DNA from: Acidobacteriota bacterium
GTDB taxonomy: Bacteria > Acidobacteriota > UBA6911
Reading direction: 5' to 3'
DNA: 34,244 nt
Assembly (NCBI GenBank): GCA_017860135.1
Contig: JAFNAG010000007.1
Coordinates: forward strand, 1 to 34,244
The position numbers were made by a program, and so were the translations under genes. The notes under the pieces are model-generated. The model searched no databases. It worked only from the letters and a program-made list of their open reading frames with translations, and was not told the DNA's origin. Every line of letters begins with the position of its first letter. Within the stretch, counting starts at the first letter, position 1. Below, in pieces: positions 25,186 through 34,178 of the stretch.

Positions 25186-25274
25186 CCACGAATTCCACGA
25201 ATGATCACGAAAACCGCATCGTATGGCTCGCATCAAGGGAGATAATACTTCGTGAGAATTCGTGAAATTCGTGG
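25186..25274. repeat. Inverted repeat of CCACGAATTTCACGAATT type
   Basis: A 26-base arm (25186-25211) made of CACGAAT units matches the reverse complement of 25249-25274 at 23 positions, across a 37-base loop. I recognise the family as a common intergenic repeat of GC-rich soil bacteria that translates as CHEFHEF. Confidence 0.6.
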
Positions 25275-25385
25275 CTTTCTTTGCAGACCCTTAACTGTTC
25301 CAAGCCGGCGAAATGCATTATGAAAGCGCAACTCGAGTAAGCGCAGGGATTCGCGAGGATTGAGTGGCCATTTTCCGGATTTTGC

Positions 25386-25414
25386 TTGTTCCACGAGCGT
25401 TCTTGGGATAATAA
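25386..25414 (+). promoter_or_regulatory. Candidate promoter of the epimerase pair
   Basis: TTGTTC (25386-25391), 17 bases, TAATAA (25409-25414). The leader would be about 129 bases and contain a GC stem around TGCGGCGGC/GCCGCGGCA and a second stem GCAAGCA/TGTTTGC just before the ribosome site. Confidence 0.45.
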
Positions 25415-25549
25415 GACAGCTCGCTCGCAGGCATTCTCCGCAGGCGCGGTGGGATTTCTTCCGCAGAGGTGCGGTGCGGCGGCCTGGCCGCGGCATGGTG
25501 GATCCGGAATGCAAGCAATACCTGTTTGCATGCGAGAGCGGGAGCTGGA

Positions 25550-26473
25550 ATGAGAGTCGTGGTCACCGGAGGTTCCGGATTCATAGGATCCCATGTCGTG
25601 GATTCCCTCGTGGCGCGCGGCCACGAGACATGCATTTATGATCTGGATACGCCGCAGCATTCTCCGGGGTGCGAACATGTGCGAGGGGACGCGCGGGACC
25701 TCGACCGGCTCGTCAAGGCCGTCCGGTCCGGTGACGTGATTTACCACCTGGCTGCCGAGGCCAATGTGAACCGGTTTTTCGAAAGCCCGCTGTTCTCCAA
25801 CGAGAACACCTCGCATTCCACATTGTGCGTACTGGAAGCTGCACGCAGGGTCGACGCCGCCCGGGTTGTGCTGGCTTCCACGGAGTGGGTTTACGGCTCG
25901 ACGGATGGAAACGAAGAAGTGGTGATTGCCGAGGATTGTCCCTACGCCCGGGACCCGGATCACATCTATACCTGCTCCAAAATAGCCGCCGAACTGTTCT
26001 GCATCGGACACCGAAACCTGTACGGTACCGAATATACCATCATGCGCTATGGGATCCCTTTCGGGGAACGCGCCAGACCGGAAACCGTCACGCCGACATT
26101 CATCCGGAAGATTCTCAAAGATGAGACCATCCGCATCCACGGCGACGGCAGCCAGTACAGGCAGTTCATATACGTTAAAGATCTTGCCGAAGGAAACGTC
26201 GCGTGCCTCCAGGAAAGCGCCAGGAACCAGATTTTTAATCTGAATGGAACAGAAAAGGTGACCGTGCTCCAGGTCGTCCAGGCCCTGGAGCGGATCCTGG
26301 GGAGGACCGCCAGGATCGAATTTGTGGAAGATCGGAAAGGGAATTTCAAGGGCCGTTTCATATCTTCGGAAAAGGCGAAGCACCTCCTCGGCTGGGAGCC
26401 GCGGCACCGCTACGAGGAAGCACTCTCTCTATATGCCAGCCGGTATCTGGACTCTCTGAGGCAGAGGCGATGA
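25550..26473 (+). CDS. NAD-dependent nucleotide-sugar epimerase/dehydratase (extended SDR)
   Basis: The 307-residue protein is an extended short-chain dehydrogenase acting on an NDP-sugar. It has the NAD loop TGGSGFIGSH (6-15), VIYHLAAEANV (63-73), Ser110/Thr111 in LASTEWVYG, and the catalytic Tyr140-x3-Lys144 in HIYTCSKIAAE. The later IHGDGSQYRQFIYVKDLAEG is the sugar-phosphate binding stretch. It could be a 4-epimerase, a dehydratase or a reductase; the sequence does not decide. ATG at 25550 follows GGGAGCTGGA. The stop overlaps the next start (ATGA), so the two epimerases are translationally coupled. Confidence 0.92.
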   Translation: MRVVVTGGSGFIGSHVVDSLVARGHETCIYDLDTPQHSPGCEHVRGDARDLDRLVKAVRSGDVIYHLAAEANVNRFFESPLFSNENTSHSTLCVLEAARRVDAARVVLASTEWVYGSTDGNEEVVIAEDCPYARDPDHIYTCSKIAAELFCIGHRNLYGTEYTIMRYGIPFGERARPETVTPTFIRKILKDETIRIHGDGSQYRQFIYVKDLAEGNVACLQESARNQIFNLNGTEKVTVLQVVQALERILGRTARIEFVEDRKGNFKGRFISSEKAKHLLGWEPRHRYEEALSLYASRYLDSLRQRR

Positions 26474-27849
26474 AGCGAAATGCGGCCGGCATTCCGGAGA
26501 ACATCAGTATCAAGGAGGCAATCCAGCTCCTGGAGAGGAGCAACTACGATTCCGGTTTCATTATCGATGCCGACGGCCGTTACCACGGCACGGCTTCGGC
26601 AAGCGACCTGCGCAGGCTCCTCATCAGCGGCGTCAGCGAAACGGATCCGGTCAGTGCGCAGCCGTACCACCATCAATACGCGGTGCGCCAGGCGGATCTC
26701 GGCAGCGAAGAGGTGGTACGCAATGTGCTCTCGGATCTCACGCTGCACGGAGTCGAGCATATTCCCGTCCTGGACAAAGACGGCAGGATCGTCGACGTTT
26801 TCACTCTCGAAGATCTGGAGCACGCCTCCGCATCGTCTACCGGTGTCGGTGCCAACCGTGGCCGCCTCAAGCGAGTCCTGATCGTAGGGGGTGCCGGGTA
26901 TCTCGGCAGCGTCCTGACCGCCCAGCTCCTCACGCGCGGCTACACCGTGCGCATCCTGGACAGTTTCCTTTACGGCAGGCGGTCGCTGGAGCAGATGCCT
27001 CGGACCCCGATGCTGGAGATCATTGAGGGGGACCTGAGGAACATCCACACGTGCGTGAGCGCTCTCGACGGTGTCCACGCGGTCGTGTTGCTGGCGGCGA
27101 TCGTGGGTGATCCTGCTTCGAGATTGCGCCCGAAGGAGACGATCGAGACCAACGTGATCGCGGCGCAGGCGCTGGCGATGGCCTGCAAACATCAATGCAT
27201 CAACCGATTCCTGTATGCCTCCACCTGCAGCGTCTACGGGCTGGGCAATACACTTCTGGACGAAAACTCCGATCTGCGTCCCGTTTCTCTTTACGCCCGC
27301 ACGAAGATTGCCTCCGAGCAGGCAATCCTGTCGATGGGAGACGGGTATTTCGCCCCGACCATTCTCAGAATGGGAACTCTGTATGGCTGCTCCCCCAGGA
27401 TGCGCTTCGATCTCGTGGTCAACACCATGACCATGCATGCATTCTCGGAAGGAAAGATCCGCGTGTTCGGCGGCACACAGTGGCGGCCGCTGTTGAGCGT
27501 CAATGACGCGGCCGAGTCCTACGTGCAGTGCCTGGAAGCCGACCTCGCGGATGTCGGAAACCAGGTTTTCAACATCGGCTCCGACGAACAAAACTATCAG
27601 ATAGAGAGCATCGCGCAGATCATCGCGGAGGCCCTGAACGGCGTCAAGGTCGAGCATGACGACAAGAGCCTCGACGTGAGAGACTACCGGGTAAGTTTCC
27701 GCAAGGCGAGTGACATATTGGGCTTTCAGGCCTCCGATACCGTCGGAGCCGCCTCCAAAGCCATTTATACTTGCCTTGCCCAGGGGATCATCCCGGACCC
27801 CACCCAGAAGATTTATTACAACCACTTCTTCGACGTCATGGAAGAGTAA
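26470..27849 (+). CDS. CBS-domain pair fused to an NDP-sugar epimerase (extended SDR)
   Basis: The 459-residue chain joins two modules. Residues 1-117 form a CBS pair: NISIKEAIQLLERSNYDSGFIIDADGRYHGTASASDLRRLL is CBS1, and a second with HGVEHIPVLDKDGRIVDVFTLEDL closes CBS2. Such pairs bind adenine nucleotides. Residues 134-459 are an extended SDR with the NAD loop VGGAGYLGSVL (139-149), VLLAAIVGDP, Ser251/Thr252 in YASTCSVYG and Tyr275-x3-Lys279. CBS pairs are known on nucleotidyltransferases of nonulosonate and related sugar pathways; on an epimerase the combination is unusual and suggests allosteric control by nucleotides. It starts inside the previous gene's stop and ends 25 bases from the convergent metH. 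Confidence 0.9.
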   Translation: MKRNAAGIPENISIKEAIQLLERSNYDSGFIIDADGRYHGTASASDLRRLLISGVSETDPVSAQPYHHQYAVRQADLGSEEVVRNVLSDLTLHGVEHIPVLDKDGRIVDVFTLEDLEHASASSTGVGANRGRLKRVLIVGGAGYLGSVLTAQLLTRGYTVRILDSFLYGRRSLEQMPRTPMLEIIEGDLRNIHTCVSALDGVHAVVLLAAIVGDPASRLRPKETIETNVIAAQALAMACKHQCINRFLYASTCSVYGLGNTLLDENSDLRPVSLYARTKIASEQAILSMGDGYFAPTILRMGTLYGCSPRMRFDLVVNTMTMHAFSEGKIRVFGGTQWRPLLSVNDAAESYVQCLEADLADVGNQVFNIGSDEQNYQIESIAQIIAEALNGVKVEHDDKSLDVRDYRVSFRKASDILGFQASDTVGAASKAIYTCLAQGIIPDPTQKIYYNHFFDVMEE

Positions 27850-27874
27850 TCAAAGAACCGGCGGCCTCCCTTAC

Positions 27875-30800
27875 TTAAGATGGGGATTCGGGTTCATATC
27901 CGAGGTACGGGGCCAGCCAGCGCTCGACGTCGTCCAGAGGCATCTTCTTGCGCACCCCGTAATCGGCCGCCTGGTCGCGCCCGATCTTTCCGACTGCGAA
28001 ATACCTGGCCCGGGGATGCGCAAAATAGAGACCGCACACGGAACTGGCCGGCAACATCGCGAAATTCTCCGTGAGGAGTATGCCGGTGCGCTCTTGCGTC
28101 TGTAACAGGTCGAAAAGAGTCCGCTTTTCCGTGTGATCCGGACAGGCCGGGTAACCGGGTGCGGGGCGGATTCCGCGGTAGCGCTCGCGGATCAGATCTT
28201 CGATTCCAAGTTGTTCCTGCAGTCCATACCCCCACTCCTCCCGCGCCTTCTTGTGCAGGAATTCGGCGAACGCTTCGGCCAGGCGATCGGCCAGAGCTTT
28301 TGTCAGGATGGAACGATAGTCGTCGTGATCCCGTTCAAACCGGCGGCAAAGTTCGTCTGTGCCGATTCCGGCAGTCAGGGCGAATGCGCCGAGGTAATCC
28401 CGCACGCCCGTATCCTTCGGAGCAACAAAATCGGCAAGCGCATAATGGAACTGCCCTTCCGGTCTTGCGTTTTGTTGGCGCAGCGTGTGAAAAGTGGCCT
28501 GCAGCTGCAACCGGAATTCGTCCGCGTACACCTCGATGTCGTCGCCGCTGCTGTTGGCAGGGAAAAAGCCGTACACAGCCTTGGCAGCCAGCATGCGCCG
28601 CGCCACGATTTCCGCCAGCAACGCTTGGGCGTCGCGCCAGAGCTCGCGAGCCCGATCTCCGGCCTCGGCATCGTCCAGAATCTGAGGATACCTGCCGCGC
28701 AGCTCCCACACGTGGAAGAATGGGGTCCAGTCGATGAACGGAACGATCTGATCCAACGGCATGTCCGCCAAGGTCCGCGACCCGGTGAAAGCGGGTACGG
28801 GAATCACTTCGCTTCCCCAATCAATCACGATCTTACGGGCGCGCGCCTGATCGAGCGTCACCAGCTCTCTCGGGGGTTTCCGATCCCGCAGCCGTGCGCG
28901 AATCTCCTCCTGCTCGAGCCGAACCTTCTCCATGAAGCGTTCCTTCCCGGTCGGCTGCATCAAGTCGCTCACCGTGCTGACCGCGCGTGAAGCATCAGGC
29001 ACATGGACGACGGGGCCGGAGTAGGCAGGCGCGATCTTCGCCGCCGTATGCACCCGGCTCGTGGTAGCTCCGCCGATCAGTAATGGGACCCGGAATCCCA
29101 TCCGTTCCATCTCGCGCGCCACCAGCACCATTTCCTCCAGGGAGGGAGTAATCAGACCGCTGAGGCCGATCATGTCCGCGTCCTTCTCTCGCGCCGTGCT
29201 GAGGATTTTTTCGCGAGGGACCATGACTCCAAGGTCCACGATCTCGTAATTATTGCAGCCGAGAACCACGCCCACGATGTTCTTCCCGATGTCGTGCACG
29301 TCTCCTTTTACAGTGGCCAGGATGATGGTTCCCCTCGCGCTGGAGCCTGCGCCGGCAAGTTTTGCGGCTTCCAGGTAGGGAAGAAGTCCGGCCACCGCCT
29401 TTTTCATCACCCGCGCGCTCTTGACGACCTGGGGAAGGAACATTTTCCCTGACCCGAACAGATCGCCGACGAGGTTCATTCCGGCCATTAGAGGGCCTTC
29501 GATCACGCGGAGAGGTCCGCCGTACTTGATTCGGGCCTCTTCCACGTCGGCTTCAATCCCGCCGGCAATGCCTTTGACCAGTGCGTGCGCAAGACGTTCC
29601 TCCAGGCTCCCTGCCCGCCAGTCCTCCTCTTCCGCTTCCTCTTCAGCCTTTCCCTTCTGTCCGACGGACTCGGCATACCGGGTCAAGCGTTCGGTCGCAT
29701 CCGGCCTGCGATTCAAAAGCAAATCCTCGACGCGCTGCAGAAGATCATCGGGAATCTCTTCATAAACCGGCAGCTGGCCGGCATTCACGATCCCCATATC
29801 CAGGCCGGCATGGACTGCGTGGAAGAGGAATGCCGCATGCATCGCCTCGCGGATGCCGTCGTTACCCCGAAACGCAAAGGACACGTTGCTCACACCTCCG
29901 CTTACCTTGCAGCGCGGAAATGACTGTTTCAGCGCGCGGGTGGTTTCCAGGAAACTCACGGCATAATCATTGTGTTCTTCCATCCCCGTGCCCACCGTCA
30001 GGACGTTGGGGTCGAAGATGATGTCCTCTTCGGGAATCCCGGCCTCCTGGTGCAGAATGCGGTGTGCCCGTCTGCAGATTTCCAACCTCCGATCGGTGGT
30101 TACCGCCTGTCCTTCCTCGTCGAAAGCCATGACGATCATGGCGGCGCCGTATCGCCGGACCAGGCGCGCCCGTCGCTTGAATTCCTCCTCCCCTTCCTTG
30201 AGGCTGATCGAGTTGACGATCCCCTTCCCTTGAAGGCACTTCAATCCGGCCTCGATGACGGTCCATTTGGAGCTGTCGATCATGACCGGGACGCGCGCAA
30301 TGTCGGGTTCGGCAGCGATCAGGTTGAGAAACGCCGTCATGGCGGATTCCGCGTCCAGCATGGCGTCGTCCATGTTGACGTCGATCACCTGCGCCCCGCC
30401 TTCCACCTGCTGGCGCGCCACATCCAGGGCCTCCTCGAACTTGCCGCCGAGAATCAGACGGGCAAACCTGGGCGAACCGGCCACATTCGTCCGTTCCCCC
30501 ACGTTTACGAAATTCGTGTCTGGCCGGAACGTGAGGGCATCCAGGCCGCTCAGGCGTGTGTAAGGCTCAGTGCGCGGCGGGATGCGGGGCCTGTGCCGTC
30601 CGAGCGCTTGCGCAATCTCGCGGATGTGATCGGGGGTCGTCCCACAGCACCCGCCCACGATATTGAGCCATCCGTTTGCCGCATATTCCCCGAGGATGCG
30701 CGCCATATCCTCCGGCGTTTGATCGTAACCTCCGAAGGCATTCGGCAGCCCGGCATTGGGATGGCAGCTGACGAACACCGGGACCAGCCGGGACAGATCC

Positions 30801-31585
30801 TCGACATGCATGCGCAGCTCAGCCGGTCCCAGCGCGCAGTTGATTCCTACGCTCAGGAGGGCTGCGTGTGAAATCGAGATCCAGAACGCCTCCGGCGTCT
30901 GTCCCGAGAGTGTGCGTCCGCTTGCATCGGTGATCGTCATGGAAACCATCACCGGGATGTGGCGGGAAAGCAGTTCGAAGCACTGGTCGATTGCGAAAAG
31001 CGCGGCTTTGGCATTCAGGGTGTCGAACGCGGTCTCCACCAGCAGGACATCCACGCCGCCGTCCATCAATCCGCGCACCTGCCCCGTGTAGGCGGCGACG
31101 AGTTGGTCGAATGTCACGGCGCGGTAGCCCGGATTCGCGACATCCGGCGACATGGAAGCAGTCTTGTTCGTGGGACCCATGGCCCCGGCGACAAAGCGCG
31201 GCCGGCACGCATTCGCTTCCTCCGCTTCGGCGGCAGCGGCGCGGGCGACGCCTGCCGCTGCCAGGTTGATCTCATAAGCGAGGTCCGCAAGGCCGTAGTC
31301 CGCCAGGGAGACAGCGTTGGCGTTGAAGGTGTTGGTTTCGATGAGGTCTGCGCCCGCCGCAAGATACTGCCTGTGAATCTCCCGGACCAGATCGGGGCGT
31401 GTGAGATTCAACAGATCGTGGTTGCCCCGCAGGTCACAGTGGTGGCCGGCAAAGCGCGCCCCGCGGTAGGCGGCCTCATCCAGTGAAAGCCGCTGAATCA
31501 TTGTCCCCATGGCGCCATCAAGGATGAGGATCCTGTGCCGCAACAGCGATCCCAGCACGGCGCCCTTTTCCGGAATGTGTTTCAT
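27875..31585 (-). CDS. metH: Cobalamin-dependent methionine synthase (MetH)
   Basis: The 1236-residue enzyme moves a methyl group from methyltetrahydrofolate through cobalamin to homocysteine. All four modules are present: the homocysteine domain with zinc ligands in INCALGP and [11 protein letters not shown]; the folate domain ([14 protein letters not shown] onward); the cap plus B12 domain with the lower-ligand motif [12 protein letters not shown]; and the C-terminal AdoMet reactivation domain with [15 protein letters not shown]. Length equals that of typical MetH. ATG at 31585 follows GGAGG; open frame upstream to 31735 is not family-like. It lies 83 bases after the DUF971 gene; I see no cobalamin or SAM riboswitch in that gap. 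Confidence 0.96.
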   Translation of the reverse strand: MKHIPEKGAVLGSLLRHRILILDGAMGTMIQRLSLDEAAYRGARFAGHHCDLRGNHDLLNLTRPDLVREIHRQYLAAGADLIETNTFNANAVSLADYGLADLAYEINLAAAGVARAAAAEAEEANACRPRFVAGAMGPTNKTASMSPDVANPGYRAVTFDQLVAAYTGQVRGLMDGGVDVLLVETAFDTLNAKAALFAIDQCFELLSRHIPVMVSMTITDASGRTLSGQTPEAFWISISHAALLSVGINCALGPAELRMHVEDLSRLVPVFVSCHPNAGLPNAFGGYDQTPEDMARILGEYAANGWLNIVGGCCGTTPDHIREIAQALGRHRPRIPPRTEPYTRLSGLDALTFRPDTNFVNVGERTNVAGSPRFARLILGGKFEEALDVARQQVEGGAQVIDVNMDDAMLDAESAMTAFLNLIAAEPDIARVPVMIDSSKWTVIEAGLKCLQGKGIVNSISLKEGEEEFKRRARLVRRYGAAMIVMAFDEEGQAVTTDRRLEICRRAHRILHQEAGIPEEDIIFDPNVLTVGTGMEEHNDYAVSFLETTRALKQSFPRCKVSGGVSNVSFAFRGNDGIREAMHAAFLFHAVHAGLDMGIVNAGQLPVYEEIPDDLLQRVEDLLLNRRPDATERLTRYAESVGQKGKAEEEAEEEDWRAGSLEERLAHALVKGIAGGIEADVEEARIKYGGPLRVIEGPLMAGMNLVGDLFGSGKMFLPQVVKSARVMKKAVAGLLPYLEAAKLAGAGSSARGTIILATVKGDVHDIGKNIVGVVLGCNNYEIVDLGVMVPREKILSTAREKDADMIGLSGLITPSLEEMVLVAREMERMGFRVPLLIGGATTSRVHTAAKIAPAYSGPVVHVPDASRAVSTVSDLMQPTGKERFMEKVRLEQEEIRARLRDRKPPRELVTLDQARARKIVIDWGSEVIPVPAFTGSRTLADMPLDQIVPFIDWTPFFHVWELRGRYPQILDDAEAGDRARELWRDAQALLAEIVARRMLAAKAVYGFFPANSSGDDIEVYADEFRLQLQATFHTLRQQNARPEGQFHYALADFVAPKDTGVRDYLGAFALTAGIGTDELCRRFERDHDDYRSILTKALADRLAEAFAEFLHKKAREEWGYGLQEQLGIEDLIRERYRGIRPAPGYPACPDHTEKRTLFDLLQTQERTGILLTENFAMLPASSVCGLYFAHPRARYFAVGKIGRDQAADYGVRKKMPLDDVERWLAPYLGYEPESPS

Positions 31586-31668
31586 CAGAGCGACGCCTCC
31601 ATCCCGATCCCACGGATCAAAGCCGGCGCATCGACGCCACCCGTCGGATGTCGCGGTCCGGCGCAAAA

Positions 31669-32037
31669 TCACGCTTCGAAGGAACCCGGTCTCGTCACAC
31701 GCGGCGGCGGTTCTTGGAGACCATCCGGAAGGCATTGGGCACAGGGGCAGATTCTGCGCAGATAGTCAAAAGAGTATATCCCGGTATCGTGGTCATCGCT
31801 GAAGGAGAACCTGAGCGCATAGTTTCCCACCGGCTCCACTCCGGTCCGCTCGATGCCCGCAGGAATGCTTCCCTGAAGGATCAGTCGCCGTCCCGTAAAC
31901 TCCTCCACACACGAAGCGCACGGGCAATTCTCGCGCAAATACCAGGACGGATAGGAGCCCGTGTGCCCGTCATTCCAATACAGGTCGGTCTGAAACGCGC
32001 TGACTCTCTTGACCCGGGTAGGCCTCAGAAACGTCAA
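31669..32037 (-). CDS. DUF971 protein (GBBH-like N-terminal domain)
   Basis: The 122-residue protein is a DUF971 domain, the fold at the N-terminus of gamma-butyrobetaine hydroxylase and in some Mrp/iron-sulfur proteins. It reads [32 protein letters not shown] (Cys38, 40, 43), [37 protein letters not shown] (Cys97, 99, 102). Two CPCxxC motifs suggest metal or cluster binding. A TTG start at 32037 is chosen because GGAAAGGGGG lies directly upstream and the domain begins there; the frame is open to 32190 through repeat sequence. It precedes metH on the same strand, and may share its transcript. Confidence 0.82.
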   Translation of the reverse strand: MTFLRPTRVKRVSAFQTDLYWNDGHTGSYPSWYLRENCPCASCVEEFTGRRLILQGSIPAGIERTGVEPVGNYALRFSFSDDHDTGIYSFDYLRRICPCAQCLPDGLQEPPPRVTRPGSFEA

Positions 32038-32064
32038 TTTCGCCCCCTTTCCTGCAAGATCATA

Positions 32065-32073
32065 TTTATACCA
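32065..32073 (-). promoter_or_regulatory. Extended -10 promoter of the DUF971-metH unit
   Basis: On the minus strand TGGTATAAA combines a TGn extension (32073-32071) with TATAAA (32070-32065). No clear -35 box. Transcription would start near 32058, 21 bases before the TTG start. Confidence 0.5.
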
Positions 32074-32111
32074 TAGCCGGGCATGACGGCGGCGGAGTCC
32101 GACACGGTCTC

Positions 32112-32157
32112 TGGAATCGGCCTCGGCATCGCAATCGGTTGCGGGATCGCCATCGCT
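32112..32157. repeat. Degenerate GGNATCG simple repeat, copy C
   Basis: Units GGAATC, GGCATC, GCAATC, GGGATC and GCCATC in tandem, with the same style as 20735-20849 and 23559-23587. It lies upstream of the DUF971 promoter in the 287-base divergent spacer. Confidence 0.55.
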
Positions 32158-32262
32158 GAAGGACTGCATGCCGACATGATATCCGAGCATGGCCGTCGCC
32201 CGACCGCGATTCAGACCTGAGCAGCGGACTCTGCGCTTGCCTTACAGGGCCGGGAAGTTCCC

Positions 32263-32291
32263 TTTACATCCACATCGGCGCTGCATATACT
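32263..32291 (+). promoter_or_regulatory. Sigma70-type promoter of the deacetylase-glycosyltransferase unit
   Basis: TTTACA (32263-32268), exactly 17 bases, TATACT (32286-32291), both 5 of 6 to consensus. Transcription would start near 32298. Confidence 0.6.
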
Positions 32292-32324
32292 CGTTTCTCG
32301 AATTCCGTTTCCGCCGCCGGTGAC

Positions 32325-33068
32325 ATGACGATCCAGCCCATACGCACCTATCATTCCATCGATTCGTCGGGCTCCTTGCTGTCCGCGCCGCCGGAGCTGC
32401 TGGAACGGCAGATGCAGCATCTGGCGGCCAGAGGATTCCAGTCGCTCACGGTTTCCGAGGTTGCCGCCTTCTTGAAGCGGGAGAAAATCGGCCTGGAACG
32501 GAGGATTGCCCTGACTTTTGATGACGGCTGCCGTTCTGTTCCGGAGGCTGCGTTTCCCGTATTGCGTAGGTACGGATTCCGGGCCACCCGCTTTGCCGTT
32601 TCGGATTTCTGCGGCTCCGAAAACTCCTGGGACAGGGGGAACTGGCGGATCCCCCGGCTTTCTCTGCTGAGGGGGGATGAGTTAGGAAAATTTGCAGCCG
32701 CGGGGTGGAAAACCGGCTCCCACAAAGCGACGCATGCACGCCTGACGAAACTCGACGACGACGCTCTCGAACACGAGCTGCAGGAATCCCGGAGGTTCCT
32801 CCGGGAGGCATGCGGCACACCAGTGCGCTGCCCCGCCTGCCCGTGCGGCGCGCGTGACGCCCGCGTGCGCCGCAGGGCGCGCGCGATTTTCGATGCGGGC
32901 TGCACCACCGGACTGGGTCATGCCCGCGGCACCAGCGACCCTGTGGCGCTGCAGCGCGTCGACCCATATTACCTGCGCGTGCCGGGCTTGTTTCGCGGGA
33001 TTGAGTCCGGATGGATGGGTTCCTGCCTGCGGCTCCGTCGCTTGTTGAGAAAGGTGCACGCCCTGTGA
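32325..33068 (+). CDS. Polysaccharide deacetylase family protein (NodB-like, CE4)
   Basis: The 247-residue protein has the NodB homology fold: IALTFDDGCRS with the catalytic and metal aspartates (Asp66, Asp67), and the metal site GSHKATHARL (His133, His137). The third family motif, usually F-x-YPxG, appears here as RCPACPCGARD (168-178), keeping the PxG but with cysteines. There is no signal peptide, so it would act in the cytoplasm on a precursor such as a lipid-linked sugar. It starts at ATG 32325 with a weak ribosome site. Its stop overlaps the glycosyltransferase start (GTGA), so the two are coupled. Confidence 0.87.
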   Translation: MTIQPIRTYHSIDSSGSLLSAPPELLERQMQHLAARGFQSLTVSEVAAFLKREKIGLERRIALTFDDGCRSVPEAAFPVLRRYGFRATRFAVSDFCGSENSWDRGNWRIPRLSLLRGDELGKFAAAGWKTGSHKATHARLTKLDDDALEHELQESRRFLREACGTPVRCPACPCGARDARVRRRARAIFDAGCTTGLGHARGTSDPVALQRVDPYYLRVPGLFRGIESGWMGSCLRLRRLLRKVHAL

Positions 33069-34078
33069 AGACGCCCTCCTCGGACCGGGTTTCCGTCATC
33101 ATTCCCTTCCATAACGCTATCGCCTATCTCGAGGCCTGCCTGCTGGCTCTGGTCAGGAGCGATCACGGCAACTGCGAACTGATCCTCGTGGACGACGGGT
33201 CGACGGACTCGTCAGCCGAGATCGCGCGCCGCCATGCCCGCCAGTTCCTGGCTCTCCCTACTCCGCACGGCCCGGCATTCGCCAGGAACCGCGGATCTGA
33301 ACTCGCCAGCGGCAGCATCCTGTTTTTCATCGATGCCGACGTGTTTTGCCACCCCGACACGATACGCAAGCTGGCCGAGACGTTTGACGCGGATCCGGGC
33401 CTGGCGGCGGTAATCGGTTCGTATGACGACACTCCTCCGGCGGCCAATTTTCTGTCCCGATACAAAAACCTGACCCACCATTACGTGCACCAGAATGCAT
33501 CCCGGGATGCCTCGACCTTCTGGACAGGATGCGGGGCGATCCGGCGGGAAGTGTTCCTGAAACTCGGCGGCTTCAACGAATCCTATGGGAAACCCAGCAT
33601 TGAGGATATCGAGCTCGGCTACCGGATGCGGGCACGGGGATACCGGATTGCACTCAGGAAGGATCTCATGGTCACACATGCGAAGCGCTGGACCTTGCGC
33701 AGCCTGCTGCGCAGCGACATCATCGATCGAGCTCTCCCCTGGACCATCCTCCAACTCCGTTACCGGACAATCGTCAACGATCTGAACCTGAGCTGGACCC
33801 AGCGCAGCGCATCGCTTCTGATCCTCCTGGCAGTGCTGCTCGCAGCCGCAGGTTTCCGGTATCCGGAGCTCCTGGCCGGCGCCGGCGCAGCAATTCTCGC
33901 GGCTGTCTTCTTGAACCGCAGGCAGTACCGCTTTTATTATGAGCACGGCGGAGCCTGGTTTTGTCTGCGCTCCATTGCCATGCACTGGTTCTACTATCTC
34001 TACAGCATGGCTGCCTTCGCGGCAGGCTGCGTGCAGTTCCTTGCCGGACGCAGCCACGCCCGTGCCGGGAGTGGCTGA
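33065..34078 (+). CDS. Family 2 glycosyltransferase with C-terminal membrane helices
   Basis: The 337-residue protein is a GT-A inverting transferase. It opens VSVIIPFHNAIAYLEACL, has VDDGSTDSS (42-50), the metal-binding FFIDADVFCHP with Asp90-x-Asp92, a GCGAIRREVFLKLGGFNE acceptor loop and EDIELGYRMRARGYRI. The C-terminal third holds about three hydrophobic helices (around 250-285 and 310-327), so it is tied to the inner membrane and probably uses a lipid-linked acceptor. The start is GTG at 33065 with AAAGGTG upstream, overlapping the deacetylase stop. Confidence 0.92.
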   Translation: MKTPSSDRVSVIIPFHNAIAYLEACLLALVRSDHGNCELILVDDGSTDSSAEIARRHARQFLALPTPHGPAFARNRGSELASGSILFFIDADVFCHPDTIRKLAETFDADPGLAAVIGSYDDTPPAANFLSRYKNLTHHYVHQNASRDASTFWTGCGAIRREVFLKLGGFNESYGKPSIEDIELGYRMRARGYRIALRKDLMVTHAKRWTLRSLLRSDIIDRALPWTILQLRYRTIVNDLNLSWTQRSASLLILLAVLLAAAGFRYPELLAGAGAAILAAVFLNRRQYRFYYEHGGAWFCLRSIAMHWFYYLYSMAAFAAGCVQFLAGRSHARAGSG

Positions 34079-34178
34079 ACGGGAAAAACATGCGCCGGAA
34101 ATTCGCATGGCATTCGGAGCCGGCCGGCGGATTTCTCCGGCTTCGCGGACAGGGTGAAGCGAATTTCCAGGGAGAGTC

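Larger units (their letters stand above)
24829..25549. other. 721-base gene-free region with inverted CACGAATT repeats
   Basis: No reading frame here resembles a protein. Recognisable parts are the hairpin ACAGCG-CATTATC-CGCTGT (25007-25025), the inverted CACGAATT repeat (25186-25274), a promoter at 25386-25414 and hairpins in the epimerase leader. AT content is higher than in the neighbouring genes around 25050-25400. The stretch may mark a lost gene or insertion between aminotransferase and epimerase. Confidence 0.55.

Noticed and set aside
24724-25198. Minus-strand frames in the 721-base gap, including one reading SDNWQYVNFGAWDLPMQHVEV.
   Set aside because: They contain no known domain, lie across a repeat-rich spacer and have no ribosome site; possibly decayed sequence but not annotatable.
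31586-31668. Cobalamin or SAM riboswitch ahead of metH.
   Set aside because: The 83-base gap shows no B12-box-like sequence or SAM-type core; it is too short for a cobalamin riboswitch.
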